The position numbers were made by a program, and so were the translations under genes. Of a stretch of DNA of 64,000 bases, positions 1-13,818 are shown piece by piece (within the stretch, counting starts at the first letter, position 1; the number at the start of each line of letters is the position of its first letter). The stretch covers positions 124,001 to 188,000 of the forward strand of contig JAGYIS010000007.1 of assembly GCA_018402255.1 (NCBI GenBank). Direction: 5' to 3'. Source of the DNA: Marinobacter sp. (GTDB lineage Bacteria; Pseudomonadota; Gammaproteobacteria; Pseudomonadales; Oleiphilaceae). The notes below the pieces were generated by a model. That model was not told where the DNA came from, did no database searches, and saw only the letters and a list, made by a program, of their open reading frames with translations.

Positions 1-1152
1 ACGCAGATTTTGGTGGGAGTGCGCTCCAAATCGGCTCTATCGCTGCTATTTTGCGCGGCGGCGGCTCTGCTGTCGGCCTTTCTGGATGCCTTGACGGTCA
101 CTGCGGTGATCATCAGCGTCGCCGTCGGCTTCTACTCGGTGTACCACAAAGTCGCCTCCGGGCGCGGTTATCAGCACGCTGACCACAATGCCCAAAGTGA
201 TGACCATGTTATTGAGCTGCACCGTGAGGATCTGGTGCAGTTCCGTGCCTTTCTGCGCAGCTTGTTGATGCACGGTGCCATCGGTACCGCTCTGGGTGGC
301 GTCGCCACGATGGTGGGCGAACCGCAAAATCTGTTGATTGCCAAGGTGGTGGGGTGGGACTTTGCGGAGTTCTTCGTGCGTATGGCACCGATCAGCATGC
401 CTGTTTTGCTGGCCGGGTTGCTGACGTGCTGGGGCCTGGAGAAGTTACGCTGGTTTGGTTACGGTGCCCGTTTGCCCAGGCCAGTTCGGCAGGTGCTCGA
501 AGAGTTTGCCGACAACGAACGCAGCAAGCGTACCAAGGCAGATCAGGCGGCGTTGTGGGTTCAGGCGGCGGCAGCCGTGATCCTGGTGATTGGTCTGGCC
601 TTTCACATCGCGGAAGTCGGACTGATTGGCCTGTTGGTGATTATCCTGATTACCTCATTCAACGGGGTGACCGATGAGCACCAGATTGGCAAGGCGTTTC
701 AGGAGTCGCTGCCGTTTACCTCGTTGCTGGTGGTGTTCTTTGCGGTGGTGGCGGTGATTCACCAACAGCATCTGTTCAAACCTGTGATTGATTTTGTACT
801 GACCCAGCCTGAGGCGAACCAACCGGCCCTGTTCTTTATGGCCAATGGCCTGCTGTCGATGATCAGCGACAACGTGTTTGTGGCGACGGTTTACATCAGT
901 GAGATCAAGCAATCTCTGGATGCCGGTGCCATCAGCACCGAACATTTCCAGAAACTGGCAGTGGCTATCAATACCGGCACCAACCTGCCGAGTGTGGCAA
1001 CACCAAACGGCCAGGCGGCGTTCCTGTTCCTGTTGACGTCGGCCATTGCGCCACTGGTGCGTTTGTCCTACGGACGCATGGTTGTCATGGCTCTTCCCTA
1101 CACTCTGGTGATGGGCGGTGTTGGCTTACTGTCGGTTATCCAGTTCCTGTAA
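1..1152 (+). CDS. nhaB: Na+/H+ antiporter NhaB, C-terminal part (5' end outside window)
   Basis: This inner-membrane Na+/H+ antiporter exports sodium in exchange for protons and helps pH and salt homeostasis. The frame is open from base 1, so the first residues visible (TQI, then LVGVRSK) are internal. About 383 of the roughly 500 residues usual for NhaB are present. Conserved NhaB segments are SAFLDALTV near visible residue 25 and [17 protein letters not shown] near residue 98, followed by several hydrophobic membrane segments to the C-terminus. The TTG at base 10 is not a real start, because the family homology continues across it. The next gene, a SulP permease, lies about 75 bases downstream on the same strand. 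The family call is confident. Confidence 0.93.
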   Translation, partial: TQILVGVRSKSALSLLFCAAAALLSAFLDALTVTAVIISVAVGFYSVYHKVASGRGYQHADHNAQSDDHVIELHREDLVQFRAFLRSLLMHGAIGTALGGVATMVGEPQNLLIAKVVGWDFAEFFVRMAPISMPVLLAGLLTCWGLEKLRWFGYGARLPRPVRQVLEEFADNERSKRTKADQAALWVQAAAAVILVIGLAFHIAEVGLIGLLVIILITSFNGVTDEHQIGKAFQESLPFTSLLVVFFAVVAVIHQQHLFKPVIDFVLTQPEANQPALFFMANGLLSMISDNVFVATVYISEIKQSLDAGAISTEHFQKLAVAINTGTNLPSVATPNGQAAFLFLLTSAIAPLVRLSYGRMVVMALPYTLVMGGVGLLSVIQFL

Positions 1153-1164
1153 TTACCCAATAAC

Positions 1165-1196
1165 AAAAAAAGCGCAGCCGTTTCAGTGGTTGCGCT
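1165..1196 (-). terminator. Hairpin with T-tract on the minus strand, between two plus-strand genes
   Basis: AGCGCAGCC (1171-1179) pairs with GGTTGCGCT (1188-1196) around an 8-base loop, with one G-T pair. Seven A residues precede it on the plus strand (1165-1171). Read on the minus strand it is a hairpin followed by a T-run, the form of an intrinsic terminator. It has no T-run on the plus strand, although both neighbouring genes are on that strand. It may stop antisense transcription into nhaB, or act only as an RNA 3' hairpin. Confidence 0.4.
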
Positions 1197-1227
1197 CCGA
1201 CCATTTATTAACTCTCAACCGGATTCA

Positions 1228-2721
1228 ATGAATATGCTCAGCAGTATACGAAACAACTGGTTCTCCAACATTCGCGGCGATCTGCTCGCCGGCATCGTGG
1301 TGGCGCTGGCGCTGATTCCCGAGGCCATTGCCTTTTCCATCATTGCCGGCGTAGACCCGAAAGTTGGTCTGTACGCGTCGTTCTGTATCGCAGTGGTGAT
1401 TGCCTTTGTTGGCGGTCGCCCAGGCATGATTTCGGCGGCGACCGGCGCGATGGCGCTGTTGATGATCACGCTGGTCAAGGAGCATGGCCTGGAATACTTG
1501 CTGGCCGCCACGTTGTTGACCGGCGTTTTGCAGATTATTGCAGGTTATCTCAAGCTCGGAGCCTTGATGCGGTTTGTTTCCCGCTCGGTGGTGACCGGCT
1601 TCGTGAATGCCCTGGCGATTCTCATCTTTATGGCCCAGTTGCCGGAGCTGACGAATGTCACCTGGCATGTCTATGCGATGACGGCCGGCGGTCTGGCCAT
1701 TATCTACCTGTTCCCGCTGATTCCGGTGATTGGCAAGATCCTGCCCTCACCGTTGATTTGCATCGTGGTGCTGACGGGTTTGGCGATGTATCTGAATATG
1801 GATATCCGCACTGTGGGTGACATGGGCGAGTTGCCGGATACCCTGCCGATCTTTCTGTGGCCGGATGTGCCGCTGAACCTTGAGACGTTGATGATCATCC
1901 TGCCCTACGCGATAGCTCTCACTGTAGTCGGCTTGCTGGAATCCATGATGACCGCAACGATCGTGGATGATCTGACCGACACTACCAGTGACCGTAACCG
2001 CGAGTGCAAAGGCCAGGGTATTGCCAATATTGGCTCCGGCCTGCTCGGTGGCATGGCAGGCTGTGCCATGATCGGCCAGTCCATCATCAATATCAAATCT
2101 GGTGGCCGTACCCGGTTGTCTACCTTGTCAGCCGGCCTGTTCCTGCTGATCATGGTGCTGGTGCTCGACAAGTGGCTGGTGCAAATCCCGATGGCAGCGC
2201 TGGTTGCCGTCATGATCATGGTATCAATCGGTACCTTCAGTTGGGCTTCCATCAAGAATCTCAAAGAGCATCCACTGTCCACCAACATCGTCATGGTAGT
2301 GACGGTGGTTGTTGTGGTGGCTACCCACAACCTGGCGTTCGGTGTGTTGGCGGGCGTGCTCCTGGCTGCGCTGTTCTTCGCCAACAAGGTCGGACAGTAC
2401 ATGCTCGTCACGGCGAAGTACGATGAAGAAACTGAAACCCGCACCTACACGGTGGTTGGTCAGGTGTTCTTCAGCTCGTCCGAGAAGTTCATTGAATCGT
2501 TCGACTTCAAGGAAGCGGTTGAGAATGTGGTTATTGACGTGAGCCGCGCCCACTTCTGGGATATCACCGCCGTGGCTGCGCTCGACAAAGCGGTTGTGAA
2601 GTTCCGCCGTGAAGGTGCAGAGGTGGAGGTGCTTGGTCTCAATGAGGCGAGCGCGACCATTGTGGATCGCTTCGGTGTTCACGATAAGCCAGACGCCGTA
2701 GAACGTTTGATGGCCCACTAA
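1228..2721 (+). CDS. SulP-family anion permease with STAS domain
   Basis: This is a multi-pass inner-membrane anion transporter of the SulP (SLC26) family, about 497 residues. The substrate cannot be told from sequence; sulfate and bicarbonate are both known for the family. The N-terminal part shows the family start ([20 protein letters not shown]) and many hydrophobic segments. A cytoplasmic STAS domain occupies roughly the last 95 residues (for example [19 protein letters not shown]). ATG 1228 was chosen over the upstream GTG at 1186, because that GTG lies inside a strong hairpin and would add residues unlike the family; ATG 1234 is also possible. The downstream universal stress gene begins 13 bases after the stop with its own ribosome site, so the two are probably co-transcribed. 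Confidence 0.9.
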   Translation: MNMLSSIRNNWFSNIRGDLLAGIVVALALIPEAIAFSIIAGVDPKVGLYASFCIAVVIAFVGGRPGMISAATGAMALLMITLVKEHGLEYLLAATLLTGVLQIIAGYLKLGALMRFVSRSVVTGFVNALAILIFMAQLPELTNVTWHVYAMTAGGLAIIYLFPLIPVIGKILPSPLICIVVLTGLAMYLNMDIRTVGDMGELPDTLPIFLWPDVPLNLETLMIILPYAIALTVVGLLESMMTATIVDDLTDTTSDRNRECKGQGIANIGSGLLGGMAGCAMIGQSIINIKSGGRTRLSTLSAGLFLLIMVLVLDKWLVQIPMAALVAVMIMVSIGTFSWASIKNLKEHPLSTNIVMVVTVVVVVATHNLAFGVLAGVLLAALFFANKVGQYMLVTAKYDEETETRTYTVVGQVFFSSSEKFIESFDFKEAVENVVIDVSRAHFWDITAVAALDKAVVKFRREGAEVEVLGLNEASATIVDRFGVHDKPDAVERLMAH

Positions 2722-2734
2722 CGGAGTAGACGGG

Positions 2735-3622
2735 ATGACGATAGATAAGCAATCCACAGAGGCTCAGAAGCCTTTGCACGTTGTAGCCTGCATCGACGCT
2801 TCCAGATCAGCGCTGGGCGTTTGCGACTACGCGGCCTGGGCAAGTCAGCGTATGCGAGTACCTCTGACCTTGCTGCACGCTCTTGACGAGGAAAAATACC
2901 CGGCCAAGACGGATATGACCGGCAGCATTGGCCTGGGCAGCCGCGAGCAGCTTCAGGAAGATTTGGTCAACCTGGACAGGGAGCGCAGCAAGCTTGCCTT
3001 GAAACATGGCCATCATCTGCTGGATGAAGCGGAGAAGCGAGTGTTGGTATCGGGTGTGGAAAGTGTGACCAAGCGCCAACGCCACAACAATCTGGCGAAT
3101 TCTCTGGTGGATCTTGAGCCAGAGTCCCGGCTGTTCGTGTTGGGCCTGCAAGGTGAGAGCAGCACTGCGGTGGGCCGTCATATTGGCAGCCAGCTGGAAA
3201 CGGTGATTCGTAGCGTGCACCGCCCGGTGTTGCTGGTGCCGGATGAGTTTTCAGCGCCGCGCAGTGCCATGCTGGCGTTTGATGGCAGTTCCACCGCGTT
3301 CCGCAGCATTGAACTGCTGGCCGGCACCCCGGTATTCAAAGGTCTGCCGCTGCACCTGGTGATGGTTGGCGCTGATACCGAAGAACACCGCTCTCAGCTC
3401 AAACGCGCGGAAGAAGCGCTGGCACCTAAGGGCATGCAGGTTCACGTCGCCATTCGTGACGGTGATGTAGAGCAAACCCTGCACGCCTATCAGGAAGAGC
3501 ACAACATCGACGTGCTGATCATGGGCGCCTATGGCCATTCCCGTATCCGTCAGTTCCTGGTGGGTAGCACGACCACCAGGATGCTGGAAACGGCCAAAAA
3601 GCCCCTGGTTATCCTGCGCTGA
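2735..3622 (+). CDS. Tandem universal stress protein (UspA family)
   Basis: A 295-residue cytoplasmic protein made of two Usp domains (about residues 8-155 and 160-295). The second domain keeps the ATP-binding pattern G-2x-G-9x-G-S/T (GAYGHSRIRQFLVGSTT near residue 270), so it probably binds ATP. The first domain lacks an obvious copy of that motif. A GGAG ribosome site (GGAGTAGACGGG) precedes ATG 2735. It follows the SulP permease closely. SulP-Usp pairs are common, and the Usp may modulate the transporter, but that is inference. The specific stress signal is unknown. Confidence 0.9.
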   Translation: MTIDKQSTEAQKPLHVVACIDASRSALGVCDYAAWASQRMRVPLTLLHALDEEKYPAKTDMTGSIGLGSREQLQEDLVNLDRERSKLALKHGHHLLDEAEKRVLVSGVESVTKRQRHNNLANSLVDLEPESRLFVLGLQGESSTAVGRHIGSQLETVIRSVHRPVLLVPDEFSAPRSAMLAFDGSSTAFRSIELLAGTPVFKGLPLHLVMVGADTEEHRSQLKRAEEALAPKGMQVHVAIRDGDVEQTLHAYQEEHNIDVLIMGAYGHSRIRQFLVGSTTTRMLETAKKPLVILR

Positions 3623-3768
3623 CAAAGCCGTTTGGCAAGGTCATGATCCGCAGCTGAGCAACTTCAGCTCTGCGCCATGGCCTTGCCCTCTTGCCCTCCT
3701 GCTTGCCGTTGCCCAAACCGCCACCTAGACTCAAAACAACCTAAAGGTTGTGACAAGGAGTCCCGGCA

Positions 3769-7357
<3,589 letters not shown>

Positions 7358-7365
<8 letters not shown>

Positions 7366-8359
7366 CCTGACAACCCAATGGCTCGGGCTTAACCTGTGCT
7401 CGCCACTGGTGGTCGGCGCCAGCCCGCTCACCGATGACCTGGACGCGCTCAAGGCCTGCGTGGACGCCGGCGCCGGCGCGGTGGTGATGCACTCGCTGTT
7501 CGAGGAACAGCTGGTGGCGGAGCAGATGGCGGCCCATCGGTTTATCGATTCCCGCATCAATACGGACGCCGAGGCCCGCTCGTTCTTTCCGGAATCCGAC
7601 GTGTTTGCCATGGGCTCCAGCAGCTACCTCAAGCGCCTGGAGCAGTTGCAAAGCTCGCTGGATGTGCCGGTGATCGCCTCGCTTAACGGTATCTCCCCCG
7701 GCGGCTGGACTCAGCACGCCCGGGAGCTGGAGGAGGCGGGAGCGTCGGCGATTGAATTGAATCTTTACGACCTGGCCACGGACCCATCCGACACCGCCAT
7801 TACTCTGGAACAGCGCCAGCTTAAAGTCGTGCGTTCGGTGGTGCAGCAGGTCAGTATCCCCGTCAGCGTTAAGCTGTCGCCCTTCTATTCGGCGTTACCC
7901 TCATTTGTCGCCGGGCTAGAGGCTGCGGGCGCTCATGGCCTGGTGCTGTTCAACCGCTTCTATCAGCCAGACATGGATCTGGATGAGCTGGAACTGAGTC
8001 GGGAAGTGGTGCTCTCCACCAACGCCGAACTGCCGGTCCGGTTGCATGCCATGGCCATGTTGTTCAATCGCACCGGGCTCGAGATGGCAGCCTCTGGCGG
8101 AGTGCACACCGGTGACGATGCCGCCAAGGCGATACTGTCTGGCGCCACGGTGGTGCAGGTGGTGTCGGCGTTGCTGGCGGAAGGGCCATCGGCACTGGCC
8201 AGAATCACCGATGAAATGACCCAGCGCCTGTCGGCGATGGGCTATACCTCCCTGGTCGAAGCTCGAGGTGCCCTGTCACTGGATAATGCGCCTAACGCCC
8301 GGACCTGGGAACGCTTGAATTACGCCCGTCTTTTGCAGGGCTGGCAGTCAATGCGGTAG
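7358..8359 (+). CDS. Dihydroorotate dehydrogenase-like flavoprotein
   Basis: A 333-residue FMN-binding TIM-barrel protein of the dihydroorotate dehydrogenase family, cytoplasmic by prediction (no signal or membrane segment). The N-terminus (LGLNLCSPLVVGASPLTDD) and ASLNGISPGGW near residue 107 resemble class 1 enzymes. This subgroup typically sits next to nifJ and is probably not the pyrimidine-pathway PyrD. ATG 7358 lies inside the 3' end of nifJ (8-base overlap) with GGAGCAGAG upstream, so translation is likely coupled and the protein may serve the same redox module. Its substrate is unknown. Confidence 0.82.
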
Positions 8360-8409
8360 CGGGTATCTGAACCGAGCTCCAGCCTGGCCCGTAAGCAACC
8401 GGAAGGTGT

Positions 8410-8814
8410 TCAGCGGTTTTGGTCTGGCACTTCCCGAATGCGGCCGTGTTCATCAATAGCTACGTAAACAAACAGTCCTTCGGTCACCTTGCGGGGATTC
8501 TTGGCAGTGCGGTCCAGGGTCCAGACCTCCACATTGATTTTCATCGAGCTGCGGCCGATGTCGACCAACTCGCAGTAGCAACTGACCTGAGAGCCCACCC
8601 GCAGCGGCGACAGAAACTCCATCCGGTCCATGGCGACAGTCGCATTGCGGCCCAGGGAAGTGCGACCAGCCATGGTGGCTGCAGCGATATCCATTTGTTT
8701 GACCAGCCAGCCGGCAAACACGTCGCCATTGGCGTTGGTGTCTGAGGGCAGAGGGATAATCTGCAGCGTCAGTTCACCGCGAGGGATGGGTTTGTCATCA
8801 TCGTATGCCGTCAT
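8410..8814 (-). CDS. Acyl-CoA thioesterase, YciA-like hotdog fold
   Basis: A 134-residue single-domain hotdog thioesterase that would hydrolyse acyl-CoA to free acid and CoA. Family features are the N-terminal LTLQIIPLPSDTNANGDVFAGW (the N-x-x-G-D-V-F-G/A-G-W signature with the catalytic Asp, residues 16-37), followed by the QMDIAAATMAGR helix and a C-terminal EGLFVYVAID strand. It is transcribed toward the nifJ operon, and its start at 8814 is about 190 bases from divergent pstS. No strong ribosome site is seen. The substrate chain length cannot be read from sequence. Confidence 0.85.
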   Translation of the reverse strand: MTAYDDDKPIPRGELTLQIIPLPSDTNANGDVFAGWLVKQMDIAAATMAGRTSLGRNATVAMDRMEFLSPLRVGSQVSCYCELVDIGRSSMKINVEVWTLDRTAKNPRKVTEGLFVYVAIDEHGRIREVPDQNR

Positions 8815-8917
8815 GAAAGTCGCTCGTATAAATGCTTATGAGTTGTTTTCCTTGCATGGTAACGGGCTGGCGGCGCTCTGCAAGAAAATTTGAACAATGT
8901 GATCTATATTTCAAGAG

Positions 8918-8951
8918 CTGTAACAAAGTTGTCACGAAGTGCTTTTAGGAT
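8918..8951 (+). promoter_or_regulatory. Pho box and -10 element of the pst operon
   Basis: CTGTAAC (8918-8924) and TTGTCAC (8929-8935) are two direct 7-base repeats 4 bases apart, matching the PhoB site (CTGTCAT-N4-CTGTCAT/C). TAGGAT at 8946-8951 lies 10 bases further on, the usual spacing for a PhoB-dependent -10. It stands about 60 bases before pstS, so PhoB activation of the pst genes under phosphate limitation is strongly suggested. Confidence 0.85.
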
Positions 8952-9010
8952 TCACTCATCGGTAAAGAAGATCCTTACACAACGTCCACCGATAATGGAG
9001 ACTTAACGTG

Positions 9011-10057
9011 ATGAAACTGAAAGCAGCTCTTGCCTCTGTCGCCCTGGCGGGCAGCATTGCCGCCGTGTCCACCCCGGCCATGGCCCGTGACACCATCAAC
9101 ATTGTAGGTTCCTCGACGGTTTACCCGTTCGCCACCGTGGTGGCTGAGCGTTTTGGTCGTAACACTGATTTCCCGACTCCGAAGCTTGAGTCCACCGGCT
9201 CCGGCGGCGGTCTGAAGTTGTTCTGTGACGGCATTGGCACCCAGTATGCCGACATTACCAACGCTTCACGCCGCATGAAGACCAGCGAGTTTGAAAACTG
9301 CCAGGCCAACGGCGTGAAAGACATTGTTGAAGTGCGTATCGGCTCCGACGGTATCGTAATCGCTTCTGGCAACGATGCGCCGGAATTGAACCTGTCGCTG
9401 CAGCAGTTGTTCCTGGCTCTGGCAAAAGACGTTCCTAATCCGGATGGCGGCGACAACCTGGTTGCCAATCCTTATGAGAAGTGGAGCGACATCAGCTCTG
9501 ATCTGCCGAACATCGAGATCAGCGTAATGGGTCCCCCTCCGACTTCCGGTACCCGTGATGCTTTCGTTGAGATTGCAATGGAAGGTGGCTGCAAGAAGTA
9601 CGACTGGATCAAGTCCATGGGTAAGAGCGAAATGCGCGGTGTATGTCATAACCTGCGTGAAGACGGCGCGTTTATTGAAGCGGGCGAGAACGATAACCTG
9701 ATTGTTCAGCGTCTGATTCGTGATAACGGCACTTACGGTGTGTTCGGCTTCAGCTTCTTTGACGAGAACCGTGGCCAGCTGCAGGTCGCTGAAATTGACG
9801 GAGTTGCTCCTTCTCAGGATACCATTGGCGACGACAGCTACCCGGTAGCGCGTTCCATGTTCTTCTATGTCAAGAAAGCTCACGTAGACGTTGTTCCGGG
9901 CATTCAGGAATACGTTTCTGAGTTCACCAGCGAAGGCGCTTGGGGTGACAACGGCTATCTGGTTGACGTAGGCCTGATCCCGAACCCACGCAATGTGCGT
10001 ATTCAGGCAGCGAAGGACGCCCAGGCCCTGAAGACAATGACCGGTAACGAGCTGTAA
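9011..10057 (+). CDS. pstS: Phosphate ABC transporter, periplasmic phosphate-binding protein PstS
   Basis: The periplasmic receptor that captures inorganic phosphate for the PstCAB importer. A signal peptide ends at about TPAMA (MKLKAALASVALAGSIAAVS start), and the mature protein begins near RDTINIVGSSTVYPFA. SSTVYPF, ESTGSGGGLKLFC and PPPTSGTRDAF are typical phosphate-ligand loops. Length 348 residues. ATG 9011 is used; a GTG three bases upstream is equally placed relative to GGAG at 8997. A Pho box lies just upstream. A strong hairpin follows the stop, so pstS is probably made in excess of the membrane genes. Confidence 0.95.
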   Translation: MKLKAALASVALAGSIAAVSTPAMARDTINIVGSSTVYPFATVVAERFGRNTDFPTPKLESTGSGGGLKLFCDGIGTQYADITNASRRMKTSEFENCQANGVKDIVEVRIGSDGIVIASGNDAPELNLSLQQLFLALAKDVPNPDGGDNLVANPYEKWSDISSDLPNIEISVMGPPPTSGTRDAFVEIAMEGGCKKYDWIKSMGKSEMRGVCHNLREDGAFIEAGENDNLIVQRLIRDNGTYGVFGFSFFDENRGQLQVAEIDGVAPSQDTIGDDSYPVARSMFFYVKKAHVDVVPGIQEYVSEFTSEGAWGDNGYLVDVGLIPNPRNVRIQAAKDAQALKTMTGNEL

Positions 10058-10093
10058 TACGGCCTTTATCGGCACCAGGGACGGTGGTGAATA

Positions 10094-10129
10094 GGGAACG
10101 CGGGCCACAGTGCCCGCGTTCCCTTTGTT
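10094..10129 (+). terminator. Attenuating terminator after pstS
   Basis: A perfect 12-base stem (GGGAACGCGGGC 10094-10105 with GCCCGCGTTCCC 10112-10123), six-base loop, then TTTGTT. It lies between pstS and pstC, where partial termination would lower expression of the permease relative to the binding protein. A stem of this kind could also protect the pstS mRNA 3' end. Confidence 0.8.
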
Positions 10130-10214
10130 ACGTTTAGATGAATTTCAGGTGGGTATGCTGGCAGAATGGCACAACGCCCGTTAACTCTCCCGGTTTTTTG
10201 ATGCAGAGACTGTT

Positions 10215-11603
10215 ATGCAAACAGCCAATCTTCTTCCTTTAATCCTGGTCCTTGCCCTCGTGGCCTATGGCCTCGCTTATATGCGCTCAAGGGCCGTAGC
10301 TGCGCCGTTAGGCGGTATTCGCAACCTTAAAGCCCTGCCTTTTTATTATGCGGCCCGGGCTTCCCTCTGGTGCGGCATTCCCGCCCTGATCGTGCTGGCT
10401 GCCTGGGTAGGCTTTGAGGGCCGAGTCATCCAGGGCATCGTGTTAGCCACTTTGCCGCCGGAACTTATTCCAACCTCGCCAGGGCAGGCCAGTCTGACTC
10501 TGTCACAGATCAGTAACGTGGCAGCAGGCAAGCTCAATCCTGATTTTGTGCCAGAGGGCATTGCCGGTGCGGCCAGTCTGCTGGAAACCTTGCGCAGCAA
10601 CAGCGCAACCTTCAAAACGGTGTTGGTGTTGTTGATCGCAGTGCTCGGCGGCACGTTTGCCTGGTTCCGCGTTATGCCTCAAGTGAATGCCAGGGTCAGT
10701 GTCGAGGCCACGTTGCGCCGGATCTTTTTCGTCTGCGCGGCTGTGGCAGTTTTAACGACGGTAGGCATTGTGTTCTCGGTTATCCTGGAAACCATCCGAT
10801 TCTTCGGCAAGGTTTCCTTTGTCGATTTCTTCTTCGGAGCAAACTGGAGTCCGCAGACAGCCTTGCGGGCTGATCAAGTCGGTGCCGATGGTTCGTTCGG
10901 CATGATACCGCTGTTTACTGGCACCTTGCTGATCTCTGCCATCGCACTTTTGGTTGCCGTGCCTGTGGGTCTGCTCTCGGCTATTTACTTGTCTGAATAC
11001 GCAAACAAAAAAGTGCGTGCGATAGCCAAGCCGTTGCTGGAAATGCTGTCAGGAGTTCCGACGGTGGTTTATGGCTTCTTTGCGGCCTTGACCGTGGCGC
11101 CGTTCATTCGGGATCTTGCCGAAACCATCGGGTTGGAGGCGTCGTCTCAAAGCGCTCTGGCTGCTGGGTTGGTCATGGGTATCATGATCATTCCTTTCGT
11201 GTCGTCCCTGTCAGACGACGTGATTAATGCCGTGCCTCAGACTCTCAGGGATGGCTCTCTTGCGCTTGGTGCAACTCAGTCTGAAACCATGAAAAACGTC
11301 ATCTTTCCGGCGGCGTTGCCGGGGATCATGGGCGGTATCCTGCTCGCGGCTTCACGAGCCATCGGCGAAACCATGATCGTGGTGATGGCAGCTGGCCTGG
11401 CGGCCAATCTGACCGCAAACCCCCTCGAAACAGTGACAACCGTGACGGTTCAGATCGCAACATTGCTGGTCGGCGATCAGGAGTTTGATAGCGCCAAGAC
11501 ACTGGCTGCCTTTGCTCTGGGCCTGATGCTGTTCATTGTCACCCTGATTCTTAACGTGATTGCCCTGAAGATTGTTCGCAAATATAGGGAACAGTATGAC
11601 TGA
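10215..11603 (+). CDS. pstC: Phosphate ABC transporter permease PstC (long form)
   Basis: An inner-membrane subunit of the high-affinity phosphate importer, 462 residues, longer than the roughly 320 of E. coli PstC. The extra N-terminal part has its own membrane segments (from MQTANLLPLILVLALVAYGL) and a periplasmic stretch. The ABC permease core begins near residue 220 (GMIPLFTGTLLISAIALLVA), with the EAA-type loop at about SLALGATQSETMKNVIFPAALPG. Its stop overlaps the pstA start by 8 bases, indicating coupled translation. Long PstC/PstA pairs are frequent in marine proteobacteria. Confidence 0.93.
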   Translation: MQTANLLPLILVLALVAYGLAYMRSRAVAAPLGGIRNLKALPFYYAARASLWCGIPALIVLAAWVGFEGRVIQGIVLATLPPELIPTSPGQASLTLSQISNVAAGKLNPDFVPEGIAGAASLLETLRSNSATFKTVLVLLIAVLGGTFAWFRVMPQVNARVSVEATLRRIFFVCAAVAVLTTVGIVFSVILETIRFFGKVSFVDFFFGANWSPQTALRADQVGADGSFGMIPLFTGTLLISAIALLVAVPVGLLSAIYLSEYANKKVRAIAKPLLEMLSGVPTVVYGFFAALTVAPFIRDLAETIGLEASSQSALAAGLVMGIMIIPFVSSLSDDVINAVPQTLRDGSLALGATQSETMKNVIFPAALPGIMGGILLAASRAIGETMIVVMAAGLAANLTANPLETVTTVTVQIATLLVGDQEFDSAKTLAAFALGLMLFIVTLILNVIALKIVRKYREQYD

Positions 11604-12873
11604 TCAACGCTCTCAGGCGGAGATTGTCCGCCAGTCGCTCAAGCGCCGGTATCGTAAAGAGCGCCGTTTCCGTCTTTATGGTATGACGGCCATCGTGATT
11701 GCTCTGGCATCACTCTTCATCCTGTTTGCCGACATTATCGGCAAGGGTTACACCGGTTTCATAAAGACCACGATCACTCTGGAGGTCACTCTGGACTCCG
11801 AGGCGATGTACCTGGATGACCCCACAGATGCCGACCAGCGTTCGATGGCCGACTTCAATGCTCCGATTATCAACGCCCTGAGTGATTTGATTCCGGGTGT
11901 TGAAAATCGTGCCGCACAGCGCGAGCTCAGTCGTCTGGTGGGGAGCTACGGCGCCAGCCAGATCCGAGATATGCTCAGAGCCAATCCGGAACTCCTGAAT
12001 ACCACCCAGACCATGACGTTTTTGGCTCACGACCGTGTGTCTGTGTACGTCAAACACGCGGACAACCCCAACTACAGCATTCGCTTGTCCGAGCAGCAGC
12101 AGGCGTGGGTTGACGAGCTTGTGGAAAAGGGCGTGATTGAAACCAGCTTCAATGACGTTCTGTTCTCCAGCGGCGATTCCCGAGAGCCCTCTAATGCCGG
12201 TATTTTGGGCGCCGTTGTTGGTTCTCTGCTGACCATGGTGGTGACGCTGGTTATTGCGTTTCCGGTTGGTGTGGCTGCGGCGATCTATCTGGAAGAGTTT
12301 GCTCCCCAGAACCGGTTCACCGACTTCATTGAGGTCAACATCAATAACCTTGCCGCCGTGCCCTCAATTATCTTTGGTTTGTTGGGTCTCGCGGTGTTTA
12401 TCGGGTTGTTCGGTATGCCCCGATCGGTGCCGGTGGTGGGCGGCCTGGTGCTGGCGTTAATGACGTTACCAACGATCATCATCTCCAGCCGGGCGGCGAT
12501 CAAGAGCGTGCCGCCTTCCATTCGGGAAGCGGCAGAAGGGATTGGCGCCTCGAAAATGCAGGTGGTACTGCACCACGTTCTGCCGCTGGCGATGCCTGGT
12601 ATGTTGACCGGCTCGATCATCGGGATGGCTCAAGCTCTGGGTGAGACGGCGCCGTTGTTGTTGATTGGAATGGTCGCTTTTATCGTGGAGATCCCGGATG
12701 GGTTCTTCAGCTCGGCAACGGTGTTGCCGGTGCAGGTCTATTTGTGGGCAACCAGTGCCGAGCAAGGTTTCATTGAGCTTGCGTCTGCGGGAATCATGAT
12801 CCTGTTGACCTTCCTGATCAGTATGAATGCATTGGCCATCTGGCTGCGTAAGCGTCTTGAGCGCCGGTGGTAA
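11596..12873 (+). CDS. pstA: Phosphate ABC transporter permease PstA (long form)
   Basis: The second membrane subunit of the Pst importer, 425 residues. One N-terminal membrane segment ([18 protein letters not shown]) is followed by a long periplasmic region of about 160 residues, then the permease core ([20 protein letters not shown] onward) with the cytoplasmic loop [25 protein letters not shown] 11596 was chosen: AGGGA lies just upstream and the codon overlaps the end of pstC, whereas the upstream in-frame start would add eight residues inside pstC. Confidence 0.93.
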   Translation: MTDQRSQAEIVRQSLKRRYRKERRFRLYGMTAIVIALASLFILFADIIGKGYTGFIKTTITLEVTLDSEAMYLDDPTDADQRSMADFNAPIINALSDLIPGVENRAAQRELSRLVGSYGASQIRDMLRANPELLNTTQTMTFLAHDRVSVYVKHADNPNYSIRLSEQQQAWVDELVEKGVIETSFNDVLFSSGDSREPSNAGILGAVVGSLLTMVVTLVIAFPVGVAAAIYLEEFAPQNRFTDFIEVNINNLAAVPSIIFGLLGLAVFIGLFGMPRSVPVVGGLVLALMTLPTIIISSRAAIKSVPPSIREAAEGIGASKMQVVLHHVLPLAMPGMLTGSIIGMAQALGETAPLLLIGMVAFIVEIPDGFFSSATVLPVQVYLWATSAEQGFIELASAGIMILLTFLISMNALAIWLRKRLERRW

Positions 12874-12884
12874 AGGAGCGAATA

Positions 12885-13787
12885 ATGAGTATCAATCAAA
12901 ATATCCCTAACGTGGCCGAAAAGCCGAATGAGGCACCTATGACCAAGCAGGCGGCGGCATTGGCTGTGGAAGCAAAACGCGAAGACATCATCGTCGAAGA
13001 GGGTAAAACTGTCGGCTTGCCGTACTCTGACAACCCCAAGTTCAAACTTCGCAACGTTGAGGTGTTCTATGGCGAAGATCGTGCGATCAAGGACATCAGC
13101 CTGGACATCGCCCGGAACGAGGTGATTTCTTTTATCGGCCCGTCCGGCTGCGGCAAGTCTACCTTTTTGCGTTGCCTGAACCGTATGAACGACAGCATTG
13201 ATATTTGCCGGGTCAAAGGTCAGTTGATGCTGGATGATGTCGATATCTACCACTCGAAAAGGGACGTGGTGGAATTGCGTGCCCGCATCGGTATGGTGTT
13301 CCAGAAGCCCAATCCGTTCCCCAAGTCGATCTACGATAACGTGGCCTACGGCCCGCGCATCCACGGCCTGGCCAATCGTAAATCGGATCTGGATGAGATC
13401 GTTGAGAACAGCTTGCGCAAAGCCGGTCTCTGGAATGAGGTGAAGGACCGGCTGGATGCCACTGCCACCGGTATGTCTGGCGGCCAGCAGCAGCGCTTGT
13501 GTATTGCTCGTGCCATTGCAGTTAGCCCGGAAGTGATCCTGATGGATGAGCCCTGCTCTGCACTGGACCCCATCGCCACCGCCAAGGTGGAGGAGTTGAT
13601 TGCCGAGATGTCTGAGAGCTACACCATCGTGATCGTGACTCACTCCATGCAGCAGGCGGCTCGGGTCTCCCATCGCACCGCGTACTTCCACCTGGGGCAC
13701 CTGGTGGAGGTGAATGAGACTGACAAGGTGTTTACCTCTCCGGAACACGAGTTGACCGAATCTTACATTACTGGCCGCTTTGGTTGA
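12885..13787 (+). CDS. pstB: Phosphate ABC transporter ATPase PstB
   Basis: The cytoplasmic ATPase that drives PstCA. 300 residues with Walker [13 protein letters not shown] signature SGGQQQR, Walker [13 protein letters not shown] and switch histidine region [10 protein letters not shown]. The N-terminal roughly 45 residues before [11 protein letters not shown] are an extension rich in charged residues and are longer than in E. coli PstB. The start at 12885 has AAAGGAG at ideal spacing; an in-frame GTG 18 bases earlier overlaps pstA and is less likely. It also relays phosphate status to PhoR through PhoU (known for the family). Confidence 0.96.
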   Translation: MSINQNIPNVAEKPNEAPMTKQAAALAVEAKREDIIVEEGKTVGLPYSDNPKFKLRNVEVFYGEDRAIKDISLDIARNEVISFIGPSGCGKSTFLRCLNRMNDSIDICRVKGQLMLDDVDIYHSKRDVVELRARIGMVFQKPNPFPKSIYDNVAYGPRIHGLANRKSDLDEIVENSLRKAGLWNEVKDRLDATATGMSGGQQQRLCIARAIAVSPEVILMDEPCSALDPIATAKVEELIAEMSESYTIVIVTHSMQQAARVSHRTAYFHLGHLVEVNETDKVFTSPEHELTESYITGRFG

Positions 13788-13818
13788 TCGCAGCCCCGGA
13801 ACATTGGAGATAACAGCT

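Noticed and set aside
1186..1227. GTG 1186 as start of the SulP gene
   Set aside because: It lies inside a stable hairpin with no ribosome site and adds residues unlike the family.
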